This document shows positions 37,118-45,941 of a stretch of 64,000 bases of DNA, piece after piece. Below the pieces are notes generated by a model that was not told the origin of the DNA, searched no databases, and saw nothing but the letters and a program-made list of their open reading frames with translations. The translations under genes and the position numbers were made by a program. Position 1 is the first letter of the stretch; the number at the start of each line of letters is the position of its first letter. Source of the DNA: Gemmata sp. (lineage in GTDB: Bacteria; Planctomycetota; Planctomycetia; Gemmatales; Gemmataceae); assembly GCA_025055115.1 (NCBI GenBank), contig JANWYJ010000040.1, positions 21,419-85,418 of the forward strand, read 5' to 3'.

Positions 37118-38761
37118 ATGGTGCCGAGCGTTCTGCCCACAACCGGGCGATGGTTGGGGATAGGACCACAGTGGACGGATCGCCTCTGCCAACGCCTGGC
37201 GGGTGCGTTGATCGTCAGTTCCGTGGTTTTCCATCTGGCTTATCTGATCGCGGATTGCCCGCTCGATCTGTCTCCGGATGAAGCCCATTACTGGCAGTGG
37301 TCGCGGCATTGGGCGTGGAGTTACTACAGCAAAGGCCCTCTGGTGGCGTGGCTCATTCGTGGTTCGTGTGAAGTCTTTGGCCCTCTGAGCGAGGCGTTGG
37401 TGGGTTCTCCGATGCTGGCAGTTCGTCTGCCGGCCGTGGTCTGTCATGCCGCGCTTCTGGCGGGCTGGTATGTTTTGGCCTGGAGCACACTGCGGAGTCA
37501 TGCGGCGGCGCTGGCAACCGTGGCGATGGCTCTCAGCTTACCGGCGGTGGCTATCGGAGCGGTCATTATGACCATTGATCCACCGTTTCTGGCGTGTTGG
37601 TGTTGGGCGGCTGTGGGCGTGTGGAAGGGATTGGAAACAGGCCGGTGGCGATGGTGGTTGTTGGCTGCGGTGGCTTCTCTGTTCGGCGTCTTGGCGAAGT
37701 ATCCGATGGTGCTTTTGCCCGCGGCCGTTGTCGGGTATTTGCTGGTGTATCGACGAACCGAGCTGAAACGAGCCGGGTTTTGGCTATTCGTTGCAGGCTC
37801 CGTCGTTGGGCTGATCCCGATTGTGGTGTGGAATGCCGCGCACGGGTGGGTTTCGTTCAAACATGTCGGCACACAAGCCGTCGGCAGCGGCACCAGTGGA
37901 ATTCGCTGGTTAGGCCCATTGGCGTTTGTGGGCGGACAAGTGGCTTTTTTGATCGGTGTGTGGTTTGTGGTGTGGGTGTGTGCAATATGGCGGTACAGGC
38001 GTCGCCCGGAGCCGGCGTTGGGGTTTTTGTGGTGGTGTTCAGTGCCGGTGTGGGGGGTCTTTCTGGTGGCCAGTGGGAAGGCCGCGGGGCAGATCAACTG
38101 GCCGGCTGCGGCGTACATCACCGGTTGGGTGCTGGCTGTGGCGTGGATTCGCGAACAGTGCCGCGGGGCTTATCGTGGGCTGGTGTTGCGCGGCGTCGGC
38201 TGCGGGGTGGCGGCAGGGCTGGGGCTTTCGCTGTTAGCTCATTATCCCGCCGTGATGCGGCCCGCCCTCGTCGCCATCGCCGGTGCGCCGACGGAACAGA
38301 ATCCGACACCGATTCGCAAGTTCGATCCCACAGCACGCTTGCGCGGCTGGCGGACGTTGGCCGCCGAAGTGGATGCCATTCGCCAGCGCCTGCGGCAAGA
38401 AACTGGTACCGAACCCCTCCTGGCCGGGACGGTGTGGAATATTCCTGGTGAGTTGGGTGTCTATTGCAGGGGCCACCCTGAGACCTACTCCTTTGGCCTG
38501 GCGATGGCGGATCGTCACAGCCAATACGATCTGTGGCGACCCAATCCGATTGCGGACGCGCAAGTTTTCCGCGGACGCACGTTTGTGTTCGTCGGCGATG
38601 GGCTTCCCGAAGAGGCCGGTGTCTTCGAACGGATCGAACCGCCGGTCATTGTGGTTTATCGTGAGGGGGAAGTCCCGGTGGCGCGGTGGTGGGTGTGGGT
38701 GGGGCATGGCTTTCGCGGCTTTCCCCCGAAACCCTTGTATGCCCATTCGGCCCGCTACTGA
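37118..38761 (+). CDS. GT39/ArnT-like membrane glycosyltransferase
   Basis: About 547 residues with some 10-12 membrane spans. The first periplasmic loop has D-L-S-P-D-E-A-H-Y-W-Q-W-S, the acidic catalytic motif of dolichyl/undecaprenyl-linked sugar transferases, followed by S-Y-Y-S-K-G-P-L-V-A-W. The C-terminal 130 residues form a soluble domain. Such enzymes move a sugar from a lipid carrier to lipid A, proteins or glycans outside the membrane. ATG 37118 follows ggagcgtttgccg; an in-frame ATG at 37007 would add 37 hydrophilic residues across a tandem repeat and is less likely. Acceptor unknown. Confidence 0.8.
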   Translation: MVPSVLPTTGRWLGIGPQWTDRLCQRLAGALIVSSVVFHLAYLIADCPLDLSPDEAHYWQWSRHWAWSYYSKGPLVAWLIRGSCEVFGPLSEALVGSPMLAVRLPAVVCHAALLAGWYVLAWSTLRSHAAALATVAMALSLPAVAIGAVIMTIDPPFLACWCWAAVGVWKGLETGRWRWWLLAAVASLFGVLAKYPMVLLPAAVVGYLLVYRRTELKRAGFWLFVAGSVVGLIPIVVWNAAHGWVSFKHVGTQAVGSGTSGIRWLGPLAFVGGQVAFLIGVWFVVWVCAIWRYRRRPEPALGFLWWCSVPVWGVFLVASGKAAGQINWPAAAYITGWVLAVAWIREQCRGAYRGLVLRGVGCGVAAGLGLSLLAHYPAVMRPALVAIAGAPTEQNPTPIRKFDPTARLRGWRTLAAEVDAIRQRLRQETGTEPLLAGTVWNIPGELGVYCRGHPETYSFGLAMADRHSQYDLWRPNPIADAQVFRGRTFVFVGDGLPEEAGVFERIEPPVIVVYREGEVPVARWWVWVGHGFRGFPPKPLYAHSARY

Positions 38762-38802
38762 CATGGCCGGTGAGCAAACCGTCACAAAGAGGTAGGTGGA
38801 CT

Positions 38803-39006
38803 GTGGGCAGCGTCGGAGTTTGGGTCATTGCGTGTCGATCGTGCGCGGGGCAGTGGAAACGCCGCGGTTCGTTGACCGATTACGAACAACTGGCATTGGA
38901 ATCACGTCCCTGCCCGATGTGCGGTTCGTACACACTCTGCTGTCAACGGCCGCAGCCACAGCCTCCGCGCAGCCCACGCCCCGGGCGTTATCGTTGTGCC
39001 GCCTGA
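38803..39006 (+). CDS. Possible 67-residue zinc-ribbon protein
   Basis: A short frame with GTG 38803 after a good site (agaggtaggtgg). It encodes a C-x-x-C pair (I-A-C-R-S-C-A-G-Q-W) and, after a 25-residue stretch with D-Y-E-Q-L-A-L, a C-P-M-C-G-S-Y pair, as in rubredoxin-like or zinc-ribbon domains. The tail is Pro/Arg-rich, and the last codons overlap the 21-bp tandem repeat. It starts 41 bp after the GT39-like gene. Coding is plausible because of the paired cysteines, but the length makes chance possible. Confidence 0.45.
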   Translation: MGSVGVWVIACRSCAGQWKRRGSLTDYEQLALESRPCPMCGSYTLCCQRPQPQPPRSPRPGRYRCAA

Positions 39007-39029
39007 AGTTATCGTTGTGCTGCCTGAAG
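38988..39029. repeat. Tandem 21-bp doublet
   Basis: ttatcgttgtgccgcctgaa(g) at 38988-39008 and again at 39009-39029 with one change; a further ttatcg follows. It covers the stop codon of the small zinc-ribbon frame and precedes the htrA-type gene. Confidence 0.8.
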
Positions 39030-39054
39030 TTATCGCGCAATCCGCCGCAACCGG

Positions 39055-39060
39055 TATAAT
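39055..39060 (+). promoter_or_regulatory. -10-like box upstream of the HtrA gene
   Basis: TATAAT in the context ccggTATAATccc, 33 bp before ATG 39093. It is the third perfect hexamer at this distance from a start codon in the window. No -35 element is obvious. Confidence 0.4.
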
Positions 39061-39092
39061 CCCACCAGATGAGTACACCACGGAGCGGCGTC

Positions 39093-40490
39093 ATGAATAC
39101 GATTGGTGGATGGCTTCCTGTCGTGTGGATCAGCTGCGGTTTTCTGGGGGGGCTTGTGGCCAGCCAGCAACTGATTGGTCAGCCTCCGGCCGCTCCCGCA
39201 CCGGTACCGGTCTTACCCGGTCGTGAATGGCAATCGCTAGCCCCGATTGTCAAGCAAATCCAACCTGCTGTAGTGCTGATCGAGGGGCAGGGTCGGGTGC
39301 GGAAACCCGCCGGACAGGATACCGAACCCGGCTTCGGTTCGGGGGTCATCATCGATCCGAATGGCGTTATTCTCACCAATCATCACGTTGTGGTCGATTT
39401 TGACACGATTGAAGTCACGCTGCACGATGGCCGCAAATTCACCACGCGCGACATTCGCCGTGATCCTTCGACCGACATCGCACTTTTGACGATCGCGGCC
39501 AATAACTTACCTGTGGCCGAATTTGCTAACAGCGATGAGATGGAAGTGGGCGACCGGGTGTTGGCGTTCGGTGCCCCGTTTGGCCTGACGCACTCGGTCA
39601 CCAGTGGCATCGTGAGTGCGAAGAACCGCAAGGATTTGAAACTCAATGCCGTAGAGGATTTCCTTCAAACCGATGCGGCCGTCAATGCGGGTAATAGCGG
39701 TGGGCCGTTGGTGAATATGGCCGGGAAAGTCGTTGGTCTGACGTCAGCGATTAAAACCCGCACGGGGGGCTTCCAAGGGGTGGGGTTAGCCGTTTCCAGC
39801 AACCTGGCCAAAAGAACAGCTGAGCAATTACTCAAAAAAGGCCCTGCCAAACGCCCCTTCCTGGGTATCACCATTCGCGACCTCGACGAAGCCGCCGCCC
39901 GCACAGCCGGCTATCGCGGCACCACAGGGATTGTCGTTACCCACGTGATCGACGCATCGCCCGCGGCCAAGGCCGGTGTGCAACCCGGCGATGTGGTTAC
40001 GAAGATCAACGACCGGGCCATTGCTGATGCGGCTGAGGCCGCACGGATCATCGCGGCGTTGCCGGTGGGTGAAGTTGCTGAAGTGTACCTGTGGCGTGGC
40101 GGGAAATACTATGTGGGGAAAGTGAAGGTCGAGGAAGAACGACAAGCGTTCCGACCGATTATCGAGCCGCTACCCCCGGCGCCGGCCCCGCCGGTGACAT
40201 CGGCGGACGTTGGCCTGGCCATGACCGACTTTACCGAAGAGATGGCGCAACAACGCCGTCTGCCTCCCGGTACCACCGGAGCGACGATCTCAGGCGTCGC
40301 ACGCAATAGCCTGGCGGAAAAAGCCGGCTTGGTCCGTGGCTGGGTGGTGCTGAAGGTGGATAAGACGCCCGTCACTTCGGCTTTGAGCTTCGAACAAGCG
40401 TTGCGTCAAGCCGATCCGGCCAAAGGCGCAATCCTCCACGTTCTCAAGCCCCAAGGCGAGATTGAATTTGTCCTGCTGCGGTTGAAATGA
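39093..40490 (+). CDS. HtrA/DegP-family serine protease with two PDZ domains
   Basis: 465 residues. Signal or anchor at 5-25 (G-W-L-P-V-V-W-I-S-C-G-F-L-G-G), then a Pro-rich linker. The trypsin-like domain has the full triad: H98 in T-N-H-H-V, D128 in S-T-D-I-A-L, S202 in N-A-G-N-S-G-G-P-L. PDZ1 is around 255-345 and PDZ2 around 370-460. Such proteases degrade or refold damaged periplasmic proteins and form trimers or cages. ATG 39093 has cggag 8 bp upstream, better than ATG 39069. The last 38 bp, including the stop, are duplicated in tandem right after the gene. Confidence 0.94.
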   Translation: MNTIGGWLPVVWISCGFLGGLVASQQLIGQPPAAPAPVPVLPGREWQSLAPIVKQIQPAVVLIEGQGRVRKPAGQDTEPGFGSGVIIDPNGVILTNHHVVVDFDTIEVTLHDGRKFTTRDIRRDPSTDIALLTIAANNLPVAEFANSDEMEVGDRVLAFGAPFGLTHSVTSGIVSAKNRKDLKLNAVEDFLQTDAAVNAGNSGGPLVNMAGKVVGLTSAIKTRTGGFQGVGLAVSSNLAKRTAEQLLKKGPAKRPFLGITIRDLDEAAARTAGYRGTTGIVVTHVIDASPAAKAGVQPGDVVTKINDRAIADAAEAARIIAALPVGEVAEVYLWRGGKYYVGKVKVEEERQAFRPIIEPLPPAPAPPVTSADVGLAMTDFTEEMAQQRRLPPGTTGATISGVARNSLAEKAGLVRGWVVLKVDKTPVTSALSFEQALRQADPAKGAILHVLKPQGEIEFVLLRLK

Positions 40491-40528
40491 AGGGCGAGAT
40501 TGAATTTGTCCTGCTGCGGTTGAAATGA
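40453..40528. repeat. 38-bp tandem duplication of the HtrA gene 3' end
   Basis: Positions 40453-40490, which include the last 12 codons and the TGA, are repeated at 40491-40528 with one base changed near the start (aaggcgagattg against agggcgagattg). The near identity suggests a recent event. The second copy is not translated with the protease because the first stop is intact. Confidence 0.95.
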
Positions 40529-40536
40529 AGGGCGGG

Positions 40537-41298
40537 CTACTGCCTTCGGTGGCGTTTGGCGTCGCGACGCCGCGCGGCGGTTCGCGTGTTCACCATCCCC
40601 ACAGGCAGCAATTTGGGCCGGGGGACGATCACACCGATAATCCCCCCGTAGCGGCTCCACAACTCACGATACCCCCCCTGGAGAAATTCATAAATTTCCG
40701 GCTGAGGATGCTGTGCCAAGTACCTTTCGACAAGTTCGCTCATCAGCCGATCGTAGTTGTCTTTCGAACGGCTATGCAACGTACAGCGCCCCGGATGCCG
40801 ACGCAGATCGCCATCAAACTGTGGACTCATGTGATAAAGTTCGTGAAAGACCGTGATCAACTTGTCGCGAAAGGATTGATCTAAGAAGCGCGGCAGGCAG
40901 AAGGTGAGGATGTACAGGATTTCCTGGTTATTGACAAAAAACCGTTGGATTTGATACGCGGTGCTGCCTTGGTGACGCTGCAGTTGGCCATCGCGAAAGC
41001 GCAGGGGGGTGAGCCGGGCTTGCAAGCCATAGCGACTGCGATTGCGACAGAGTGTGAAGGTGACTAACACCTGAGCCATCTGAATGTGCTGCAAGACGGG
41101 ACAGCGGGCCGCGACATCCTCACACAGTCGGAGCATCCGCTCGCTGAAGTTCAACGCCGTCACTGCCGGTCCATTCGGCCATGGTCGCCGCAAGAGGCGC
41201 CGGGGGGCGACCCACCGGGTTGGTAGGGGCCGCTGCTGATCCCAATGTAACTCCCAAGGCCAATCGTGCGGGTGGCTCAACTTCGGTGACGCAGTCAT
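40537..41298 (-). CDS. Putative metallopeptidase-like protein (HExxH type)
   Basis: About 253 residues, no signal peptide. The motif F-H-E-L-Y-H-M-S-P near residue 155 fits a gluzincin HExxH site, with later acidic and His residues (S-E-L-V-E-R, F-D-G-D-L-R-R-H) as possible third ligands. N-terminal half: A-R-C-P-V-L and Q-V-L-V-T-F-T-L-C-R-N-R-S with a G-L-Q-A-R-L-T-P-L strand pair. The C-terminus is very basic (R-R-R-D-A-K-R-H-R-R-Q). It resembles the putative phage/SprT-like metallopeptidase group only loosely. The start is uncertain: ATG 41298 or GTG 41319. Substrate unknown. Confidence 0.6.
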   Translation of the reverse strand: MTASPKLSHPHDWPWELHWDQQRPLPTRWVAPRRLLRRPWPNGPAVTALNFSERMLRLCEDVAARCPVLQHIQMAQVLVTFTLCRNRSRYGLQARLTPLRFRDGQLQRHQGSTAYQIQRFFVNNQEILYILTFCLPRFLDQSFRDKLITVFHELYHMSPQFDGDLRRHPGRCTLHSRSKDNYDRLMSELVERYLAQHPQPEIYEFLQGGYRELWSRYGGIIGVIVPRPKLLPVGMVNTRTAARRRDAKRHRRQ

Positions 41299-41495
41299 CC
41301 TCAAACTCTGCTCTTCCACGCTATAACCTGCAGATCATCCTACTACTACAGCGGTTCCTGCGTTGTGTTCAATAGCGCTGAGGGTGGCTACGCGTATTTG
41401 CGCGATGGATCTGCGGAGCCAGCGCTACGACTGCTAGAGCTGATACGACTTCGCCAATTCCTACGGAGGACGCGACGCAGGCCGTGTAGGATGAC

Positions 41496-43703
41496 TCAGC
41501 CGGCGTGGATGTGTTCAAACCGCGAAGCGACGGTAGTGAAGGCTGCAACTAACGTGGGGTCGAATTGCCCCGGGGAATCGTGGACAATCAGCCGCACGGC
41601 CTGGGCATGACTTAACGAAGGGCGATGGGGTCGGCGGCTCCGTAAGGCTTCATACACGGTCACCAGTGCCACCACGCGAGCCGACAGCGGAATTTCTTCG
41701 CCCATCAATCCTTCCGGATAGCCGGTCCCATCCCAGCGTTCGTGGTGGCCGCGGGCGACTTCAGCGGCAATGTCCAGCCCTGGAACTTCGCCACCCAGTG
41801 TCTGGGCCACGCTCATCAGCACTTCGGCACCGATGGTGCAGTGAGTTTGTACGATGGACCGTTCTGCCGCATCGAGCCGATCAGGCTTCAACAGCGTATG
41901 CCGAGGAACACCTAACAGGCCAATATCGTACACAGGGGCCGCGGTCGCCAACAGTTCGATATAGCGGGGGTCGTGCAAGCGGGCATATTCGCCCTGTTCG
42001 GGAACCGCTTGGGCCAGCGCATAAACATAGCGGTTGATGCGCTGCCATTGTCCGTCGGCAATCAGTTGGGTTTCGGCGAGGAGTCGGGAAACTGTCAAGG
42101 CGAGGGTTTCGATGGCCAGGGGGCGGGGATTGGCCAACGGAGCCGGTTGGATGGCATGACATTCCGAATTGCGCGATGGGCGACGAAGGATCAGTGCTCG
42201 CACCCGGGAGAGGAATTCCACAGGAGCGAAGGGTTTACTGATGAAATCGTCGGCCGATGACACCGACAGGCCGCCTAATGCCTCCGCCGGCAGCTCCCCG
42301 GAGGTGAGCAAGATTTTCATCCGTTCGCTGTCCAAACCGGCGGCACGGGCTTTTTCAATCAAGTCCGGACCGTTCAACCCCGGCAAGCCGACATCAATGA
42401 CGGCCAGGTCGGGTGGGTCGCGCAGCATCTCGGCCAAGGCGGTTTCGCCATCTTCGGCTTCGCGAACTTCACATTGGTCGTTCAACAGGGCGGCCATCAA
42501 GGCCCGCACACCCGGGTCGTCTTCGACGAGCAAAACTCGTGCCAATACTGCCTTGTTGCTCCGCGACGGCGCGGGCACCGGCGTGGTCTGCTGCGGCAAC
42601 CACAGCGTAAAGCCGGTCAGAGCCGCGGAGACCGTACGGGCGTTCGGATAACGCATCTCCGGGTCCGGGTCCATCAACTTGGCTACCAAATCCGAGATTT
42701 CCGTGGGAATCTCAGGGCGGAGCCGTCGGACAGGTTGCGGGGTGGTGGTGAAACGCCGGTGGAGGTCTTGCAGCGGATTGCCACTTTCCGGGTAGGGATC
42801 ACGACCCGTCAGCGCCCAATACATCGATGCCCCGAGGCTGAACAGATCGGCGCGGTGATCGACGTTGTGCGGATCGCGGGCTTGTTCGGGGGCCATGTAA
42901 CCGATGGTACCCAAAACCACGCCAGGTTCGGTCATCTGTTGCGTTGGCAGTCGTGCCAAGCCGAAGTCCAAAACCTTGGCCTGCCCGTCGGGGGTGACCA
43001 GGATGTTCGAGGGTTTGATGTCGCGGTGAACCAAACCGTGCCGGTGGGCTTCACTCAGAGCATCCGCCACTTGCCGGAAAATGTCGCACACCCGCAACGG
43101 GTTCATCGGTCCGCGGTCCCGCACCAGTGTGAACAAGTCTTGGCCCGAGATCAGTTCCATGACGAAGTAATCCCGGGTGGGACAACCGGGTTTCACCTGC
43201 CGTCCGGCATCCAAACAGGTGACAATGTGTGGGTGTTGCAGCCGGGCGACCGCCCGAGCTTCGGCATAAAAGCGGTGAATCAGCCGTTGGTGGATATCGG
43301 GCGAGCGGGCCATCACTTTCAACGCGACTTGCCGTCGCAGTTGGATGTGTTCCGCCTGGTACACCGTGCCCATGCCGCCCTGACCGAGAACATCCAAGAG
43401 ACGGTAATTGCCCAAAATCAGGTCGTCTGCGGCTCCTTTACGAATCATCTCAGCCTGATAGGCCGTCAACAGCCGGAGTGAGACCAAGCGGTTCAACAAG
43501 GTATCGGTGGTGGTGGTGTCGGCGAGCTTTTCACGTTCCGGCAGTGGAATTTCTTCCCACTCTTCCGGCAGCACGACATGCATGGCCAGCAGGCGGGCCA
43601 GTAACGATTGGGCCGGAGGTAGCGCGGCCTCCATCGTGCCGGGGCCCGTTGAGGCCGATGACGTTGTTCGTTCGCTGTCAGCGACATCGACAACAGGACT
43701 CAT
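41496..43703 (-). CDS. Ser/Thr kinase - receiver - HD-GYP fusion protein
   Basis: 735 residues, no membrane span. Residues 1-95 are a planctomycete-type N-terminal helical region. The kinase domain (about 97-370) is complete: G-Q-G-G-M-G, V-A-L-K-V-M, H-R-D-I-K-P-S-N, D-F-G and A-P-E-Q. A receiver domain (about 390-510) has L-L-V-E-D-D, acceptor Asp in L-A-V-I-D-V-G and the K-P pair. The last 190 residues match HD-GYP (H-H-E-R-W-D-G-T-G-Y-P-E-G). However, the H-D of the usual L-L-H-D-I-G-K is Y-D in V-Y-D-I-G-L, and the late V-A-D-x-x-D-A is V-T-V-Y-E-A. Cyclic-di-GMP cleavage is therefore doubtful. GGGAGAG precedes ATG 43703 by 5 bp. Confidence 0.9.
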   Translation of the reverse strand: MSPVVDVADSERTTSSASTGPGTMEAALPPAQSLLARLLAMHVVLPEEWEEIPLPEREKLADTTTTDTLLNRLVSLRLLTAYQAEMIRKGAADDLILGNYRLLDVLGQGGMGTVYQAEHIQLRRQVALKVMARSPDIHQRLIHRFYAEARAVARLQHPHIVTCLDAGRQVKPGCPTRDYFVMELISGQDLFTLVRDRGPMNPLRVCDIFRQVADALSEAHRHGLVHRDIKPSNILVTPDGQAKVLDFGLARLPTQQMTEPGVVLGTIGYMAPEQARDPHNVDHRADLFSLGASMYWALTGRDPYPESGNPLQDLHRRFTTTPQPVRRLRPEIPTEISDLVAKLMDPDPEMRYPNARTVSAALTGFTLWLPQQTTPVPAPSRSNKAVLARVLLVEDDPGVRALMAALLNDQCEVREAEDGETALAEMLRDPPDLAVIDVGLPGLNGPDLIEKARAAGLDSERMKILLTSGELPAEALGGLSVSSADDFISKPFAPVEFLSRVRALILRRPSRNSECHAIQPAPLANPRPLAIETLALTVSRLLAETQLIADGQWQRINRYVYALAQAVPEQGEYARLHDPRYIELLATAAPVYDIGLLGVPRHTLLKPDRLDAAERSIVQTHCTIGAEVLMSVAQTLGGEVPGLDIAAEVARGHHERWDGTGYPEGLMGEEIPLSARVVALVTVYEALRSRRPHRPSLSHAQAVRLIVHDSPGQFDPTLVAAFTTVASRFEHIHAG

Positions 43704-44172
43704 TCAGCTCTCCCGATGACGAACCGCGGATCATCCACCGCCGGTCGGAAGCTCGACACCAGCGGGCTGCATCTTGCGGCTGCTTCCGAAACCTCCCCTT
43801 CAGGAACTTGGTTTACAATTGCGGCTCTGACAACTCCGGATGTGCGGGAAGTTGGCTCTCAAGGATATGATCGTCCGACTTCCCATCAGTTGGCTGAAAT
43901 CTCAGCCCGGACCCGAAGCACCGCTTCGGGCACGACGAGAAGTGTGCGCTGGGCCGGGAACGGCCAGGCGTTGGCACGGCGGGCGTTCCAGCCACCCTGG
44001 CCACGATGGCACGGCGATGGGCGACTGGCCCGCGATCCCGTGGCAGGAATCGACTTTCGGGTCACCAATTCTGTTGTGGTGAGCCGACGACGGTTCCCCT
44101 CAACCAGCCGCTTGGCGGGAGCAGATCGAGAATTTCGTTCATGGATCCGTTATGAGCCGACGACGGTTCCCC
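43704..44172. other. 469-bp intergenic stretch with a perfect hairpin and a repeat pair
   Basis: No credible gene. A hairpin with an 8-bp perfect stem cccgaagc/gcttcggg and a 3-base loop lies at 43912-43930. A 41-bp direct repeat starts at 44080 and 44153 (listed separately). The promoter of the kinase-receiver-HD-GYP gene must lie at the left end. Confidence 0.65.
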
Positions 44173-44193
44173 TCAGCCAGCCGCCTGGCGGAG
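44080..44193. repeat. Pair of 41-bp direct repeats, 73 bp apart, reaching into metK
   Basis: Copies at 44080-44120 and 44153-44193 both begin tgagccgacgacggttcccc and continue c-a-[ag]-c-c-a-g-c-c-g-c. The right copy includes the stop and last codons of metK (44173 onward), the left copy is intergenic, with a 32-base spacer. The geometry is the same as at 11933 and 62515. Confidence 0.9.
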
Positions 44194-45435
44194 GACTTCG
44201 GCTTTGTCGGTTTTTTCCCAGGTGAATTCGGGTCGTTCGCGACCAAAGTGACCATTGCGAGCTGTTTCCCGGTAAATCGGCCGGCGTAGATTCAGGGTTC
44301 GGATAATCCCCTGGGGGGTCAGCTCGAAATGTTGCCGAATCAGCTCAATCAGTCGCGCTTCCGGGACCCGCGCGGTCTGGGCGGTATTCACCCAAATGTT
44401 GAGAGGCTCCGGATAGCCAATCGCGTAGGACAATTGGACTTCACATTCGCGTGCCAACCCAGCAGCAACGATGTTTTTGGCAATGTAGCGGCACATATAG
44501 GCTGCGCTGCGGTCGACCTTGGTGGGGTCTTTGCCGCTGAAGGCTCCGCCACCGTGCCGCCCGCGGCCGCCGTAGGTATCCACGATGATCTTGCGGCCTG
44601 TCAAGCCGCAGTCGCCATGTGGCCCGCCGGTGAGGAAGCAACCGGTGGGGTTGATGTGGCAAGCGATATCGTGGTCGCCGAGCCGGGGCTGCGTTTGCCC
44701 GGGCGGAATCATCACCAGACGGCCTTTGATGAGGTCGGGACGTTCCCGTTGCAGCACCGGTAAGAGCAGTTGGTCGATAATTTGCTGCCGGGCATCGTCG
44801 GTGAAGTAGTCGAGGTGGTTTTTGCAGGTCATAACTTCGCGGGTGTGTTGCGTGCTCAGAACAATCGTGTGGATGCGGTGGGGGGTGCCATCAGCGTTGT
44901 ATTCCACCGTCACTTGGCTTTTGGCATCGGGTCGCAGCCAGCGCAGTTGCCCACGTTGGCGGAGTTCAGCGTGATATTCCACCAAACGGTGGGCCAAGTG
45001 GATCGGCAGCGGCATGAGACTTTTCGTCTCTTCACAGGCGAAACCGAACATCATGCCTTGATCGCCAGCGCCGCCCGTATCAACCCCCTGGCTGATGTGG
45101 GGACTTTGGGCATGAATGTGGTAGTCAATCCGGCACGAATCGGCCGTAAAACCCATTTCTTCCGCTTCTTGCGGCGAATGGGCCACATACCCGATTTCCC
45201 GGATGACCTCCCGCACCAACCGCTCGACCGTTTCGCGCGTCAGGGGAGCTTGGGTGGTGATTTCTCCCGCCACAACCGCCAAATTGGTGGTGACCAGAGT
45301 TTCGCAGGCCACACGGCTTGCGGGATCAGACTGCAGGCAGAAATCGAGTACGGCATCGGAGATTTGATCGGCCACTTTATCGGGGTGGCCCATCGACACA
45401 GATTCACTGGTGAACAAATAGCGGCTCGCGGTCAC
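44173..45435 (-). CDS. metK: S-adenosylmethionine synthase
   Basis: 420 residues, slightly longer than the usual 380-400. Signatures: [16 protein letters not shown] near the start, [10 protein letters not shown], the lysine/aspartate loop [11 protein letters not shown] and G-G-G-A-F-S-G-K-D. It makes SAM from methionine and ATP in the cytosol. Translation appears to start at GTG 45435 with GGGGAG about 9 bp upstream; no ATG fits better. No SAM riboswitch is evident in the 300-bp leader region. The 3' end takes part in a 73-bp-spaced repeat pair. Confidence 0.96.
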   Translation of the reverse strand: MTASRYLFTSESVSMGHPDKVADQISDAVLDFCLQSDPASRVACETLVTTNLAVVAGEITTQAPLTRETVERLVREVIREIGYVAHSPQEAEEMGFTADSCRIDYHIHAQSPHISQGVDTGGAGDQGMMFGFACEETKSLMPLPIHLAHRLVEYHAELRQRGQLRWLRPDAKSQVTVEYNADGTPHRIHTIVLSTQHTREVMTCKNHLDYFTDDARQQIIDQLLLPVLQRERPDLIKGRLVMIPPGQTQPRLGDHDIACHINPTGCFLTGGPHGDCGLTGRKIIVDTYGGRGRHGGGAFSGKDPTKVDRSAAYMCRYIAKNIVAAGLARECEVQLSYAIGYPEPLNIWVNTAQTARVPEARLIELIRQHFELTPQGIIRTLNLRRPIYRETARNGHFGRERPEFTWEKTDKAEVLRQAAG

Positions 45436-45475
45436 GGTCCTGGTCTCCCCTGTCAGCGTCGCGGTGCGGAAGAAT

Positions 45476-45501
45476 GCTGAGTGTTATAGCTGAGTGTTAT
45501 A
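45476..45501. repeat. Tandem 13-bp doublet between metK and rpmI
   Basis: gctgagtgttata at 45476-45488 is repeated exactly at 45489-45501. It lies in the 299-bp divergent gap between metK and rpmI, which otherwise shows no gene, no clear riboswitch and no infC. Confidence 0.75.
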
Positions 45502-45734
45502 GGTATGGGAGACAACGACAGCAATTCGCCCTCCAGCGTTCTCATCAGCCACTTCCCGGTGCCGCTGGCAGCTTCTACAATCACAGTTCCAAGCAGAGAT
45601 GAACCCACGGCGATTCGGCGGCTTGGACCAGGAGTCGCTTCTGCTGGGCCAGAATCGCCCCCAAGTGCCCCGGGGACCCAAGACGGTGGTCGAACTCGAT
45701 AACCCCACCGCTCCCGCGCACGGAGTCACGAATC

Positions 45735-45941
45735 ATGGCGACGAAAAACAAAACCAACAAAAGCGTCAAAAAACGCATCAAAGTGACCGCAACCGGCAAA
45801 TTGAAGTACGCCAAAGTGGGCCGACGACACCTCAATGCCCACATGGCCCCCAAACGGAAACGGCAACTGCGGCGAGCCGGTATTATCGCCGGACGACCCC
45901 GGGTGCAGAAAAAGTACAAAATCGCCTTGGGTCTGCTGTAA
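45735..45941 (+). CDS. rpmI: 50S ribosomal protein L35
   Basis: 68 residues, the usual length, strongly basic. It has the family pattern K-T-N-K-S-V-K-K-R-I-K-V-T-A-T-G-K-L and A-H-M-A-P-K-R-K-R-Q-L-R-R. L35 binds 23S rRNA on the large subunit. The ribosome binding site ggag lies 9 bp before ATG. rplT follows 119 bp downstream, the normal partner; infC, which usually heads the operon, is not present upstream. Confidence 0.96.
   Translation: MATKNKTNKSVKKRIKVTATGKLKYAKVGRRHLNAHMAPKRKRQLRRAGIIAGRPRVQKKYKIALGLL

Noticed and set aside
43716..44225. 169-codon open frame between the HD-GYP fusion and metK
   Set aside because: It overlaps the end of metK, contains repeat copies and the hairpin, and has no ribosome binding site.
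45436..45734. SAM or T-box type riboswitch before metK or rpmI
   Set aside because: No conserved riboswitch core could be read in either direction.
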